NCBI GenBank assembly: GCA_964491265.1
Contig: CAZBFP010000017.1
Location: forward strand, 15,260-79,259
Direction: 5' to 3'
Length of the DNA: 64,000 nucleotides
From: JBBAGC01 sp964491265
GTDB lineage: Bacteria > Spirochaetota > UBA4802 > UBA5550
Position numbers and translations under genes: made by a program. This document shows, piece after piece, positions 52,314-61,305 of this stretch. The first letter of the stretch is position 1, and each line of letters begins with the position of its first letter. The notes under the pieces are model-generated. The model did not search any database. It had not been told where the DNA came from and was given only the letters and a program-made list of their open reading frames with translations.

Positions 52314-54182
52314 ATGAATACTGACATTTACGGAAACTTAATGACTGCTATGGTCATGCTTGCTCTCTCAGCTGCTTTGTCTCCTCTGTTAGCAGTGAAA
52401 AAGAGAAAGCTTGCAGGACTGATAAACTTTATATTTGTGTCAATTTCCGCTTTTTTTCTCCTTCAGCTGAGTTATGCGGTAATATTTAAGGCTGCTCCAC
52501 AGGGGGCAACTCTTGTCAGCATAGGATCATTTGGTATTTACTTCCTTGTGGACAGCTTTTCCGCATTCTTTATTGCTATAATAGCTTTTATGGCAGTAAT
52601 CAGTTCCCTCTATTCTATTGAATATATGGAGCATTATCCTGAGTACAGTTTAAGCGGATATTACTTTAATCTACCCGTATTTATTATGGGTATGATAGGA
52701 CTGGTTACAGTGGACGATTTAACTGTGGGATTTACTATTGCCTGGCAGCTTATGACAATTACTTCGTTCTTCCTGATACGTTTTGAATTCAGAGAAGAGA
52801 AGAATGTGAAAAGCGCTAATAAGTATCTTATACTTATGGAACTTGCCTGGCTGATGATTGTGGGTGCTACATTTTTTATTGAGGGGTCTGCAATAGGGGA
52901 TTCACTCCATAAGCTAACTGATAAGCTGGCCTATACTTCACCTGCGGCACTTTATGCTGTTTACGGTATGCTGCTTCTCGGTTTCGGATTTAAAGCAGGT
53001 ATATTCCCGTTTGGTCAGCTATGGTTACCTGATGCACATTCAGTTGCTCCATCTCCAATAAGTGCCCTTTTAAGCGGTGTTATGCTTAAAACAGGGATCT
53101 ATGGTATAGTCAGAACATTTTACTGGATGCTGCCTGATAGTGATTCCTATTCTGACGGATTCTTCTGGGGTGTTGTTATAGCATCATTCGGTGTGGTTAC
53201 CCTGTTTATCGGGACTGTTCAGTCCATGAAGCAGAGTGACGCAAAAAGACTCCTTGCATACAGTTCTATAGGACAAATTGGATATATAGTTTTCGCTCTT
53301 GGTGCTTCTCTTCTTATGATGAACAGTGAAAGCGAATTCTTGAAAATACTTTCACTTTTAATAATAGTGGGTGCTCTATATCATGTGCTTAACCACGCCA
53401 TATTCAAAGGCCTTCTATTCCTTGTGAGCGGGAGTGTACTCTTTGCAACTGGTACAAAAGATCTTAACAGACTTGGCGGTCTTCTGAAGATTATGCCTTT
53501 TACTGCTTTTGCAGCGGGTATAGCTTCACTTTCAATTGCCGGTGTTCCTCCATTCAGCGGATTTGCCAGTAAATGGACAATTATTTCCTCTTCTATACTT
53601 GCAGGAAGCGAGATAATGTTTATGGCAATATTCGGTATAATCGCTCTTTTCACAAGCGCTATCACACTGGCATGTTACGTTAAGTTTTTCGGTATGACTT
53701 TTACTTCTTCCGGTACAGAGTGGACAGTAGAGAAAGAGATTAAAGAATCTCCATTTACCATGCTTCTTCCCAAAGGTGTGCTTACGCTGGTATGTATAAT
53801 TCAGGGACTTATACCCTTTGTATATTTTAATGCCATAATTACGGTATTTCAGAAAGCAAAGGGATCGAGTATATACGGAGCATTCAATGATGTAAAATTC
53901 AGTGATCATATTTCATCTACAATGAATGGCATATCTGTAAATGTTCCGGGGATTGACGGAATTGTCTCTGCAACAGCGGTGCCTGCTGTAATTCTTATTG
54001 TGGTTGCTGCGGCTTTTCTCATGTCATGGTTTTTCAGAAAATCTGGCGGTTCAACAGAAAGAGAGGCTGAAACATGGCTTGGAGGTTATACCGGGCTTAC
54101 CGATCTCAACAGGTACCGCGACAGAAGCATGTTCTCATCGCTTAAGAAGCTCCTGTGGTGGACCGGCGGGAACGTTAAGTAA
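52314..54182 (+). CDS. Proton-translocating membrane subunit of group 4 hydrogenase (HyfB/HycC, NuoL-like)
   Basis: 622 residues with about 14-16 hydrophobic helices. Antiporter-type core with TIAWQLMTITSFFLIRF, FKAGIFPFGQLWLPDAHSVAPSPISALLSG (helix 7-8 region with conserved Lys), KRLLAYSSIGQIGYIVFALG, HVLNHAIFKGLLFL (Lys/His axis), and GGLLKIMPFTA. It couples electron transfer in the hydrogenase to proton or sodium movement. It is the only antiporter-like subunit in the operon, as in HycC-type complexes. ATG 52314 follows AAGGAG. Ends with a soluble tail (EAETWLGGYTGLTDLNRY). Confidence 0.92.
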   Translation: MNTDIYGNLMTAMVMLALSAALSPLLAVKKRKLAGLINFIFVSISAFFLLQLSYAVIFKAAPQGATLVSIGSFGIYFLVDSFSAFFIAIIAFMAVISSLYSIEYMEHYPEYSLSGYYFNLPVFIMGMIGLVTVDDLTVGFTIAWQLMTITSFFLIRFEFREEKNVKSANKYLILMELAWLMIVGATFFIEGSAIGDSLHKLTDKLAYTSPAALYAVYGMLLLGFGFKAGIFPFGQLWLPDAHSVAPSPISALLSGVMLKTGIYGIVRTFYWMLPDSDSYSDGFFWGVVIASFGVVTLFIGTVQSMKQSDAKRLLAYSSIGQIGYIVFALGASLLMMNSESEFLKILSLLIIVGALYHVLNHAIFKGLLFLVSGSVLFATGTKDLNRLGGLLKIMPFTAFAAGIASLSIAGVPPFSGFASKWTIISSSILAGSEIMFMAIFGIIALFTSAITLACYVKFFGMTFTSSGTEWTVEKEIKESPFTMLLPKGVLTLVCIIQGLIPFVYFNAIITVFQKAKGSSIYGAFNDVKFSDHISSTMNGISVNVPGIDGIVSATAVPAVILIVVAAAFLMSWFFRKSGGSTEREAETWLGGYTGLTDLNRYRDRSMFSSLKKLLWWTGGNVK

Positions 54183-54218
54183 TAGATGGATCTCAATAAA
54201 AGGGCTTAGAGGTTAATT

Positions 54219-55889
54219 ATGAATTTACTGGAAAAAGTTAGAAAAACGATAAAAGAAAAATATAGCGGAAGTGTCCTGGGTGATGAATCCCCCATGAACA
54301 CAAGGCTTTTTATTGATATTAAACCGGAAAAGGTCAGGGAGATTTCTAATGAAATTATAGACCTTGGGGGGAGATACCTTGTTGGTATAGGTCATGACAA
54401 TATTCAGCGTGACGGAAACATAGGGATGATACACTCATTCGGGTTTGATAATGATGATTTTATAGTACTGCTGAGAACAGCAGTACCTGGTGATAATCCT
54501 GTTCTCGATTCAATAACACCTGATATTCCGGGAGCCGGATGGTCGGAAAGGGAATTTATGGACCTGCTTGGAATGACTTTTACCGGTCATCCTAAACCGA
54601 AGAGGCTTATTCTTGCTGATGACTGGCCTGAAGGGATCTATCCCATGAGAAAAGAGGTTCCCTATAACCTGGTACCCCCTGCTGCTGAGGATGTGGCATA
54701 CCAGCTTGATGAATGCCCTGAAGGGTGTTCCATAATCCCGGTTGGTCCATTCCATACAGCTCTCCATGAACCGGAGCACTTTGCAGTTTATGTTGATGGT
54801 GAAACAATCAAGGGGTGCGACTACAGGGGATTTATGACTCACAGGGGTATTGAAAAACTTTGTGAAACAGAAGTGAGTTATAATGAAATTCCGTTTATTG
54901 CTGAAAGGATCTGCGGGATCTGCGGTTCCGTTCACGCTACTGCGTATGCCCAGGCAGTGGAAATGGCTGGCGGCATTAAAGTACCTGAAAGGGCCGATTA
55001 TATACGTACACTTATGCTTGAGATTGAGCGTCTCCACTCTCACCTGCTCTGGCTTGGTGTTGCGGGCCATCTTATAGGATTTGATACTGTATTTATGCAG
55101 GCATGGAGAATTCGTGAACACATTATGTGGCTTAGTGAAAGGATTACCGGAAACAGAAAAACCTACGGTATGGTAATTGTGGGGGGAGTGAGAAGAGACA
55201 TTACACCTGATATCAGGGCTGATATTCTCAAGGTAATCAATGATGTGGAAAAAGATCTCATGGTTGTGCATAAATCTATAATAGGGGACTCTGCAATACA
55301 CAAAAGAACAAAGGGTGTAGGGTATCTTTCTAAGGAGAGCGCCATTAAGTGGAGCTTAGTGGGGCCGGTTGCAAGGGCAAGAGGGATCGATATTGATGTA
55401 AGAAGAGATCATCCATATGCCGCATATAGAGATGTGAGTTTTGATGTGCCTGTAACTGATACATGCGATGTGTGGGGTACTCTACTTGTCCGTCTTCTCG
55501 AAATATATGAGTCTAATAAGATAATAAGGCAGGTTCTGGATAAAATGCCTGATGGGCCTATACTTACTGAGCTTGATGAAGTTATACCTGCGCTGCACTA
55601 CGGCATATCAGTGGTTGAAGCCCCAAGAGGGGAGTCGGTACATTTTGTAATTACCGGTGAAGAGAACCGTCCTGACAGATGGAGAGTGCGTGCTCCCACC
55701 TATCCTAATCTTCAGGGGATACCGGAAATGCTTCTTAATGATCAGTTCGCGGATTTCCCGATTATTGTAGGGAGTATTGACCCATGTTTTTCATGCACTG
55801 ACAGGGTTGAGGTTGTAAACATTAAGTCGGGCAGTAAAGGGATACTAAGCAAGTCGGAACTTGAAGAGATTTCTCGAAGGAATAAGTGA
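54219..55889 (+). CDS. Group 4 [NiFe] hydrogenase large subunit (HycE-like, NuoC-NuoD fusion)
   Basis: 556 residues. An N-terminal NuoC-like domain (about 1-140, GAGWSEREFMDLLGM) is fused to the catalytic 49-kDa domain. Both NiFe-binding pairs are intact: RICGICGSVH (near residue 230) and DPCFSCTDR (near residue 526). It is thus a hydrogenase and not a complex I subunit. After CTDR comes a 27-residue tail (VEVVNIKSGSKGILSKSELE and more), which resembles the HycE peptide removed by HycI. ATG 54219 follows AGAGG. The next gene starts 13 nt after its stop. Reaction: reversible reduction of protons to H2 at the cytoplasmic face. Confidence 0.95.
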   Translation: MNLLEKVRKTIKEKYSGSVLGDESPMNTRLFIDIKPEKVREISNEIIDLGGRYLVGIGHDNIQRDGNIGMIHSFGFDNDDFIVLLRTAVPGDNPVLDSITPDIPGAGWSEREFMDLLGMTFTGHPKPKRLILADDWPEGIYPMRKEVPYNLVPPAAEDVAYQLDECPEGCSIIPVGPFHTALHEPEHFAVYVDGETIKGCDYRGFMTHRGIEKLCETEVSYNEIPFIAERICGICGSVHATAYAQAVEMAGGIKVPERADYIRTLMLEIERLHSHLLWLGVAGHLIGFDTVFMQAWRIREHIMWLSERITGNRKTYGMVIVGGVRRDITPDIRADILKVINDVEKDLMVVHKSIIGDSAIHKRTKGVGYLSKESAIKWSLVGPVARARGIDIDVRRDHPYAAYRDVSFDVPVTDTCDVWGTLLVRLLEIYESNKIIRQVLDKMPDGPILTELDEVIPALHYGISVVEAPRGESVHFVITGEENRPDRWRVRAPTYPNLQGIPEMLLNDQFADFPIIVGSIDPCFSCTDRVEVVNIKSGSKGILSKSELEEISRRNK

Positions 55890-55902
55890 GGGAAGGTTGA
55901 TT

Positions 55903-56802
55903 ATGGAAATAGTATACGTGTTGATAAATCTGGTAATATTTCTCGCCCTGGCGCCCCTTTTTGAAGGGATAGTAAGAAAGGTTACAGCGAGGGTACAGTC
56001 AAGAATGGGGCCGCCTCTTATTCAGCCCTATTATGATATTATTAAACTTCTCGGGAAGGAGAATCTGACAGCGGGGAATGTGATTTTTAATTTCGCGCCT
56101 ATGATGGCTTTTGCCGCGGCACTTTCTGTAGTCTGCTTTATCCCTCTTGGATATAAGGCGAATTTTCTCACTCAATACGCGGATGTAATAACAATTATAT
56201 ATCTCCTTGTTCTGGGCGGTGTGGCCATACTTCTCGGTGCACTTGCAAGCAAAAATACCTTCGCAATGGTAGGAGCAAGCAGGGAGATGGTAACTATGAT
56301 TATGGTTGAACCTGTTCTTGCCATGACTTTTTTTGTCGGTGCTGTTAAGGTGAAGAGCCTCAGTATTGACTCTACTGTTTTCAGTATCATGAATAACGGT
56401 TTTACCTGGTCTGCAGCCCTTATGATGGTGCTTTATCTTATGGCATTACAGGCCTTTGTAGGTAAACAGCCCTTTGATATAGCTGAAGCTGAACAGGAGA
56501 TTCTTGAAGGACCATTTGTTGAATACAGCGGGCCTAATTATGCGCTCTTCAAATATTCACTAATGCTTAAGCGGATGTTTTATGCAGCTTTATTTGTAAT
56601 GGTATTTGTCCCGTTCCTCCATTCAGGGATCTATGCTCTTGATATTCTGCTTCAGCTTATAGGGGTCGCATTTGTGTTTCTGTTCATTGCTTTAATAGGT
56701 TCAACTAACCCGAGATTAAGAATAGATCAGGCTATAAGATATTACGCAGTATTGATCGTCATGTCTCTCGGTGCAGTGGGACTTTCGGTATATGGAATAT
56801 AG
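55903..56802 (+). CDS. Hydrogenase membrane anchor subunit (HycD/HyfC, NuoH-like)
   Basis: 299 residues from ATG 55903, placed by GGAAGG 6 nt upstream; an upstream in-frame TTG at 55861 lies inside the large-subunit gene. About eight membrane helices. Conserved NuoH/HycD segments: KVTARVQSRMGPPLIQPYYD near the N-terminus, SREMVTMIMVEPVLAM, and QPFDIAEAEQEILEGPFVEY, with the acidic residues that connect the quinone/proton pathway in complex I. It docks the soluble arm to the membrane. Confidence 0.93.
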   Translation: MEIVYVLINLVIFLALAPLFEGIVRKVTARVQSRMGPPLIQPYYDIIKLLGKENLTAGNVIFNFAPMMAFAAALSVVCFIPLGYKANFLTQYADVITIIYLLVLGGVAILLGALASKNTFAMVGASREMVTMIMVEPVLAMTFFVGAVKVKSLSIDSTVFSIMNNGFTWSAALMMVLYLMALQAFVGKQPFDIAEAEQEILEGPFVEYSGPNYALFKYSLMLKRMFYAALFVMVFVPFLHSGIYALDILLQLIGVAFVFLFIALIGSTNPRLRIDQAIRYYAVLIVMSLGAVGLSVYGI

Positions 56803-56819
56803 GGATAAGGAGGAATACC

Positions 56820-57365
56820 GTGTGGTTAACAAGTAAAATTAAACAGGTTCTTATGGTGATTAAACCTGGTGTGGTGACTCTGAATTATCCTTATGTAAAG
56901 CGTCCTACGCCGGAAAATTTCAGAGGTTCTCCTCACTGGGATCATGAAAAGTGTATAGGCTGCGGCGGATGTGCAAATCATTGCCCGGCCAGAACAATTC
57001 TTGTAAGGGATTTATGCCAGGAGATCCGGCAGATGGTTTATGACGGCTCAAGGTGTACTTATTGCGGAAGATGTGCTGATGTTTGTCCGGAAAAAGCTAT
57101 CACAATGACAGATAAATACGAACTCGCTACTGATGACAGGAAAGACCTTAATGAAAGCATGGAACTCTTTATGCTCACATGCAAAAGGTGCGGAAGATGT
57201 TATGATATGGAAACAAGGAATAAAATAGACCGCATGGATATACAGGGCTACAGGTATGACAATATTGAAGCCAGGGCTTTTATCAGGAAAACAACTGACC
57301 GTTTTGATGAAGATATGCTTAAGTCGACAGAAAATTTTAAAAGACCTGAAAAGATAGGAGAATAG
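56820..57365 (+). CDS. Ferredoxin-like hydrogenase subunit (HycF, NuoI-like)
   Basis: 181 residues. Two [4Fe-4S] motifs: CIGCGGCANHCP (near residue 41) and CTYCGRCADVCP (near residue 78), spaced as in NuoI/HycF. A further Cys group, CKRCGRC (near residue 121), may bind another cluster or metal. GTG 56820 is the start, with AAGGAGG 6-7 nt upstream. It carries electrons from the input module to the small subunit. Position between the HycD-like and HycG-like genes is typical. Confidence 0.93.
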   Translation: MWLTSKIKQVLMVIKPGVVTLNYPYVKRPTPENFRGSPHWDHEKCIGCGGCANHCPARTILVRDLCQEIRQMVYDGSRCTYCGRCADVCPEKAITMTDKYELATDDRKDLNESMELFMLTCKRCGRCYDMETRNKIDRMDIQGYRYDNIEARAFIRKTTDRFDEDMLKSTENFKRPEKIGE

Positions 57366-57367
57366 TT

Positions 57368-57895
57368 ATGTTTGAAAATCTTTCAAAAAAATTATTTGGA
57401 AAGTCATTATGGATTTATCATTGCAACACCGGTGCCTGTAATGGATGCGACATAGAAATACTGAATGTATTAACCCCCTATTACGATGTGGAGCGTTTCG
57501 GCATGAAGCTTGTTGCATCGCCAAGGCATGCTGATGTTATGCTTCTTTCCGGAGCTGTGACAAGGCCCACGCTTCCGCTGGTCAAAAAAGCATACGAAGC
57601 TCTTCCATCTCCCAAGCTTGTATTTGGAATAGGTTCCTGCGCAACAGGGGGCGGGTGCTGGTTTGACACCTATAATGTAAACGGCGGAGCTGCCGGGGTA
57701 GTCCCTGTAGACTATTATATTCCGGGATGCCCTCCAAGACCTGAGTCGATTATATACGGTGTTGCTCTGGCTCTCGGTATTGTTGATAAACAGGTTGCTC
57801 CAATTGAAATGAAACAGATGGAGTTCCCCATTGATGTTTATGAAAGGAACAAAGCCTGGGAAGAGAGAAATGTTATTTATGAGCTTCTCAAATAA
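57368..57895 (+). CDS. Group 4 [NiFe] hydrogenase small subunit (HycG, NuoB-like)
   Basis: 175 residues. Ligands of the proximal [4Fe-4S] cluster: CNTGACNGCDIE (near residue 19), GIGSCATGGG and PGCPPRPE (near residue 120). Short form with no N-terminal export signal, as expected of a cytoplasm-facing group 4 enzyme. Starts 2 nt after the ferredoxin gene and ends 16 nt before the CheY-like gene. Partner of the large subunit at 54219. Confidence 0.94.
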   Translation: MFENLSKKLFGKSLWIYHCNTGACNGCDIEILNVLTPYYDVERFGMKLVASPRHADVMLLSGAVTRPTLPLVKKAYEALPSPKLVFGIGSCATGGGCWFDTYNVNGGAAGVVPVDYYIPGCPPRPESIIYGVALALGIVDKQVAPIEMKQMEFPIDVYERNKAWEERNVIYELLK

Positions 57896-57911
57896 TTAAA
57901 GGAGATAACCG

Positions 57912-58313
57912 ATGGCAAAAAAAATACTCTTAGTTGATGATGACAGGGATCTGCTGGTTTCTCTTTCACAGGCCCTTAAAGTTAATGATTTTGAAGTTGT
58001 TGAGGCTTATAGTGCGGTTGAGGGTTTGAAAAAAATTCTTACTGAGAAACCTGACCTGGTTGTCTTTGATGTTATGATGGAAACAGATACTGCCGGTTTT
58101 GAAGCTGTATACCAGGTGAGAAGTAAAAGGGATCACTCTAAATATAAAGAGGTTAAGGATATTCCGATTATTATGCTTACAGCTATTGATCAGGTAACGA
58201 ATTCCAGGTTTTCTCTTAATGAGGATTCCAGTTTTTTACCGGGGATAAATGATTTTTTGACAAAACCGATAGATATTGATGAATTGATTGAAAAGATCAG
58301 GAAAAACGTCTGA
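57912..58313 (+). CDS. Stand-alone receiver-domain protein (CheY-like) at the end of the hydrogenase operon
   Basis: 133 residues, one receiver domain: LLVDDDRDLL at the start, VFDVMMETDTAG with the phospho-Asp (near residue 56), IMLTAIDQ, and FLTKPID with the conserved Lys. A longer than usual loop between beta 3 and beta 4 (SKRDHSKYKEVKD). No output domain, so it must act by protein contact. ATG 57912 follows AAAGGAG, and the 16-nt gap with no terminator puts it in the hydrogenase transcript. A strong terminator follows. Confidence 0.9.
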   Translation: MAKKILLVDDDRDLLVSLSQALKVNDFEVVEAYSAVEGLKKILTEKPDLVVFDVMMETDTAGFEAVYQVRSKRDHSKYKEVKDIPIIMLTAIDQVTNSRFSLNEDSSFLPGINDFLTKPIDIDELIEKIRKNV

Positions 58314-58358
58314 TTGTTTTTAATATTGCTCTTTTCTTTTATGTTTATATAGTAACTG

Positions 58359-58418
58359 TTCTTTGAGGATGATTTAAAAGTTTAAATTCTTTTAAACAGC
58401 CTCAAAGAATTTTTTTTA
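58359..58418 (+). terminator. Intrinsic terminator of the hydrogenase operon
   Basis: TTCTTTGAGG (58359-58368) pairs with CCTCAAAGAA (58400-58409), with an inner TTTAAAAG/CTTTTAAA stem, followed by eight T. A second AT-only hairpin (58463-58471 with 58488-58496) lies downstream. Confidence 0.85.
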
Positions 58419-58602
58419 TAGCAGCTGAAATTTCAGGTAGCAGTATAATTTTACTACTACCAAATTTTATCAGTAATTTTTTTTTATTGATAAAATACTG
58501 CAGTGAATTATAAATAAACTGCTCCAATATGGATATATTATCAGCTGAAGCTGATTTATTAAAATTGTTAAATTACAAAATATTAAGATCTGGTGAATTG
58601 AG

Positions 58603-59676
58603 ATGAGTGAACAGAAAAGACTGCTGATAATTGATGATGAAGACATTGTCTTAAAGAGCTGTCAGAGGATTCTCCGGGATTCCGGCTATCATATTGATAC
58701 TGCATCCAATGGTGAAGAGGGTCTTGCAATTCTAAATCGTGGTGATTATGACCTGGTCGTAACAGACCTGATGATGCCCGGCATGAGCGGTATGGATGTG
58801 CTGCGGACGATTAAAGAGAAAAATATCGATGTAACTGTTGTAATATTTACCGGCTATGCTACTGCTGAAACTGCACGTGAAGCGCTTAAAACAGGGGCTT
58901 TTGATTATATACCGAAACCTTTTACTCCGGAGGAATTCCGGGATGTTGTAAATAATGCAATTCAGTCCAGAGGGGATAAATATGCCAATATGCTCGATTT
59001 AATGGCAATTGTATCCCATGAGCTTAAAAGTCCGGTTTCCGTGGTGCAGACAACTGCCCAGACCCTTGCAAAGGGATATTTTGGTAATCTTGAACCTAAG
59101 CAGAAGGAAATTTTAAATACAATAATCAGAAATTGTCAATATCTTGAAGATATAATCCGCAGTTATGTTGATTTGTCAAAAATGGAGCTTGATAATTTTG
59201 AGGCTTTTGAGAAAAATATTGATTTTATTGAAGATGTTGTAGTACCTGTTATTACAATACCGGAATATTCATCCAACAGTAAAAATATGGCTATTGTTAC
59301 AGAGTATAAAGCAGACGGGAAAATCCAGGGTGATGAGAATCTGCTCAGGATTGTTGTTACCAACCTGGTGAATAATGCAATAAAGTATGGCCGTGAAAAT
59401 ACGGAAATAAAAGTATTTGCTGCTGAAGAAGAGGATAATTTTATTTTTTCTGTATTCAATGAAGGTGTGGGTATTTCACAGGATGATATTAAGAATAAAC
59501 TTTTCAGCAAATTCGGAAGGCTTAAACAGAAGGGGACCGAAGGGGTTAAAGGTTCCGGACTTGGACTTTATATATGCAGAAAAATTGTCGAAAAACATAA
59601 TGGAACCATTGATGTGGAATCTGAAGTTGGAAATTTTGTTAAGTTTATTGTGAAAATTCCCAGAAAGAGAGAATAG
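58603..59676 (+). CDS. Receiver-histidine kinase fusion
   Basis: 357 residues. An N-terminal receiver (about 5-122) has IDDED, VVTDLMMPGMSG (phospho-Asp) and PKPFTPEEF. HisKA is MAIVSHELKSPVSVV (phospho-His near residue 145). The HATPase has NLVNNAIKYG, NEGVGIS and KGSGLGLYI. No membrane helix or sensory domain, so it is likely a relay that takes phosphate from another kinase. Its SHELKSP and GYFGN DHp region is a close match to the GAF kinase at 40272. ATG 58603. Separated from the hydrogenase operon by a terminator, so independently transcribed. Confidence 0.92.
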   Translation: MSEQKRLLIIDDEDIVLKSCQRILRDSGYHIDTASNGEEGLAILNRGDYDLVVTDLMMPGMSGMDVLRTIKEKNIDVTVVIFTGYATAETAREALKTGAFDYIPKPFTPEEFRDVVNNAIQSRGDKYANMLDLMAIVSHELKSPVSVVQTTAQTLAKGYFGNLEPKQKEILNTIIRNCQYLEDIIRSYVDLSKMELDNFEAFEKNIDFIEDVVVPVITIPEYSSNSKNMAIVTEYKADGKIQGDENLLRIVVTNLVNNAIKYGRENTEIKVFAAEEEDNFIFSVFNEGVGISQDDIKNKLFSKFGRLKQKGTEGVKGSGLGLYICRKIVEKHNGTIDVESEVGNFVKFIVKIPRKRE

Positions 59677-59706
59677 ATATTTTTAAAAAAATAACCGGAG
59701 GTAGCA

Positions 59707-60045
59707 ATGCAGAATAAAAGAAGAGGCCCTGATTTCGTAATAAAAGTTATCAATACTATATCAGGGGTATCCTGGTTACTTATTTTTCTGGTATTTCTTT
59801 TTATTTCAATGGCAAAACCCAGATTTGAAGGTTTCAGCCGCGGTATGGGGACAATTCATGGTACATGGGATTCCAACTTATTGGCGGTTGTTGCAGGTCT
59901 CCTTGTTCTGCTGGTTGCTCTAAGTGCTGTGGGAATCATATTCAACTTCCTCAGAATGAAAAGAAAATCGGACCGCATAAGGGCTACACTTGTTCTTTCC
60001 GGAGTGCTTGCATTTATTGGTCTGCTTGTAATGATTTTTCGATGA
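59707..60045 (+). CDS. Small three-helix membrane protein
   Basis: 112 residues. Hydrophobic segments at about 14-36, 57-81 and 90-110, basic at the N-terminus and between helices 2 and 3 (RMKRKSDRIR). No family recognised. ATG 59707 follows CCGGAGG with 6-7 nt spacing, a good ribosome site. It lies 30 nt after the receiver-kinase gene and may be its membrane partner. Confidence 0.65.
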   Translation: MQNKRRGPDFVIKVINTISGVSWLLIFLVFLFISMAKPRFEGFSRGMGTIHGTWDSNLLAVVAGLLVLLVALSAVGIIFNFLRMKRKSDRIRATLVLSGVLAFIGLLVMIFR

Positions 60046-60099
60046 TAGAGTGATGATAGATTAAAGAACAGTAAGTCCTTACAGCTGCTGTTTATTCGA

Positions 60100-60133
60100 A
60101 AGCCGGGTATCACCGCATCAGCAATCCCGGCTT
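60100..60133. terminator. Bidirectional hairpin between convergent genes
   Basis: AAGCCGGG (60100-60107) pairs with CCCGGCTT (60126-60133) around an 18-nt loop. It sits midway between the membrane-protein gene and the convergent 60162 gene. There is no long T-run. Confidence 0.5.
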
Positions 60134-60161
60134 AGATTTATAATTTCTGATAAACAAAAAA

Positions 60162-61130
60162 TTACTGGTATATAATAAGGCCCGGCTCCGGGTTCAGTGC
60201 CAGCACTTCCTCCGGTGTCATAAGTGGTCTGTCATAGTGAACCCCCTGCTGTGTTGAATAAAAATACCAGAGCTTAAATCCTTTATATGGAATATTTGCT
60301 GCTGCTGCATTGCGGTTATGTGTCCCGGTTTTAGCTTCCGGACGTCCCCACCCTGATGTTGCGTGAACAGGGATTATCTGTTCAAAATCTGACCTCACCT
60401 GTTCTCTTTCTCTTATCATCTTAGCATGGAACTGATGGAAAACAAGCTGTCTTTTACCCGGGATATTATTAGCTATTAGATAATCCTGCATAATTCTTTG
60501 AACTGTATTTATTTCTCTTCCGGAGATGGAGCCAATTACTTTCATCGGTCTTGTTGTTCTCCATTCCGGATCGAGTGCCAGGTGAACATTGGGGTATATA
60601 AGAAACGGCAGAAGTTCATTTATCGCTTCCTGGGGGGAGTATTTCCCTATCTGGTGATCAAGATAGATAAGCATTTTATTGACCATTGCGAATTCAATAT
60701 ATGATTCAATAAGCCGCCTGTTTATCCGGTTTATTTCTCCAGCTGGCTGACATGTGCCGTATATTATATAAAATGCAGGAATTACACCTTTTTCTCCATT
60801 TGCAGCAGCATAGGCTGATGCTGTTTTTTTTACAAGTGCAGCAAGTTCATCCTTTGTGTGACGGCCCAGTATGCCCATAAGTTTTGAATTGGGGTGTCCG
60901 TAATATGCTACAATATGGTTATCTTCAAACAGTGTAGGGGAGAGGTAGATCTCTTCAAGTATGGTGCTGAATAAAACCATAGGGCTTCCGGTGTAGCGTT
61001 TGAAGTAATCGCTCTCAACGGTCTCTCTCTGTAAAACAGGTTGAGGCTCATAATCTGACATGAAAATATTCCCGGGCACTATTATTGTTAAAAAAATGAG
61101 AGCCAGTTTCTGTGCTAATATTTTTTTCAT
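60162..61130 (-). CDS. Exported protein of unknown function, possibly TIM-barrel-like
   Basis: 322 residues. An N-terminal hydrophobic segment after MKKILAQK (about 8-24) is a signal peptide or anchor. The body has alternating helices and strands: HIVAYYGHPNSKLMGILGRH, VIPAFYIIYGTCQPAGE, KMLIYLDHQIG, FLIYPNVHLALDPEWR, KRQLVFHQFHAKMI and FKLWYFYSTQQGVH. Strand ends rich in Asp, His and Tyr suggest a glycoside-hydrolase-like barrel, but I cannot name a family or catalytic pair. ATG 61130 follows AGAGGA. Monocistronic. Confidence 0.55.
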   Translation of the reverse strand: MKKILAQKLALIFLTIIVPGNIFMSDYEPQPVLQRETVESDYFKRYTGSPMVLFSTILEEIYLSPTLFEDNHIVAYYGHPNSKLMGILGRHTKDELAALVKKTASAYAAANGEKGVIPAFYIIYGTCQPAGEINRINRRLIESYIEFAMVNKMLIYLDHQIGKYSPQEAINELLPFLIYPNVHLALDPEWRTTRPMKVIGSISGREINTVQRIMQDYLIANNIPGKRQLVFHQFHAKMIREREQVRSDFEQIIPVHATSGWGRPEAKTGTHNRNAAAANIPYKGFKLWYFYSTQQGVHYDRPLMTPEEVLALNPEPGLIIYQ

Positions 61131-61305
61131 TCATGATCCTCTGTCAGTTCTTAAATAACGGGAATTCAGGTGAAAGGTAATATGAATTTTGGTCAAACAT
61201 AAATGCTGTGATGAAATAATTTTTTTAACTCTCAATGGAGGAGAAAGTGCTTGACCTGTCGTCAATAATAGAGCAGACACCTTATATATTAATGAGAGGT
61301 TATAT

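Noticed and set aside
54510..55301. A 263-codon open frame antisense to the hydrogenase large-subunit gene.
   Set aside because: It lies wholly inside a well-supported gene, has no ribosome site or recognisable family, and its composition is that of a shadow frame.
54219..55889. Reading the HycE-like protein as a complex I NuoCD subunit.
   Set aside because: Both CxxC pairs that bind NiFe are present, and the C-terminal processing tail and HycI fit a hydrogenase.
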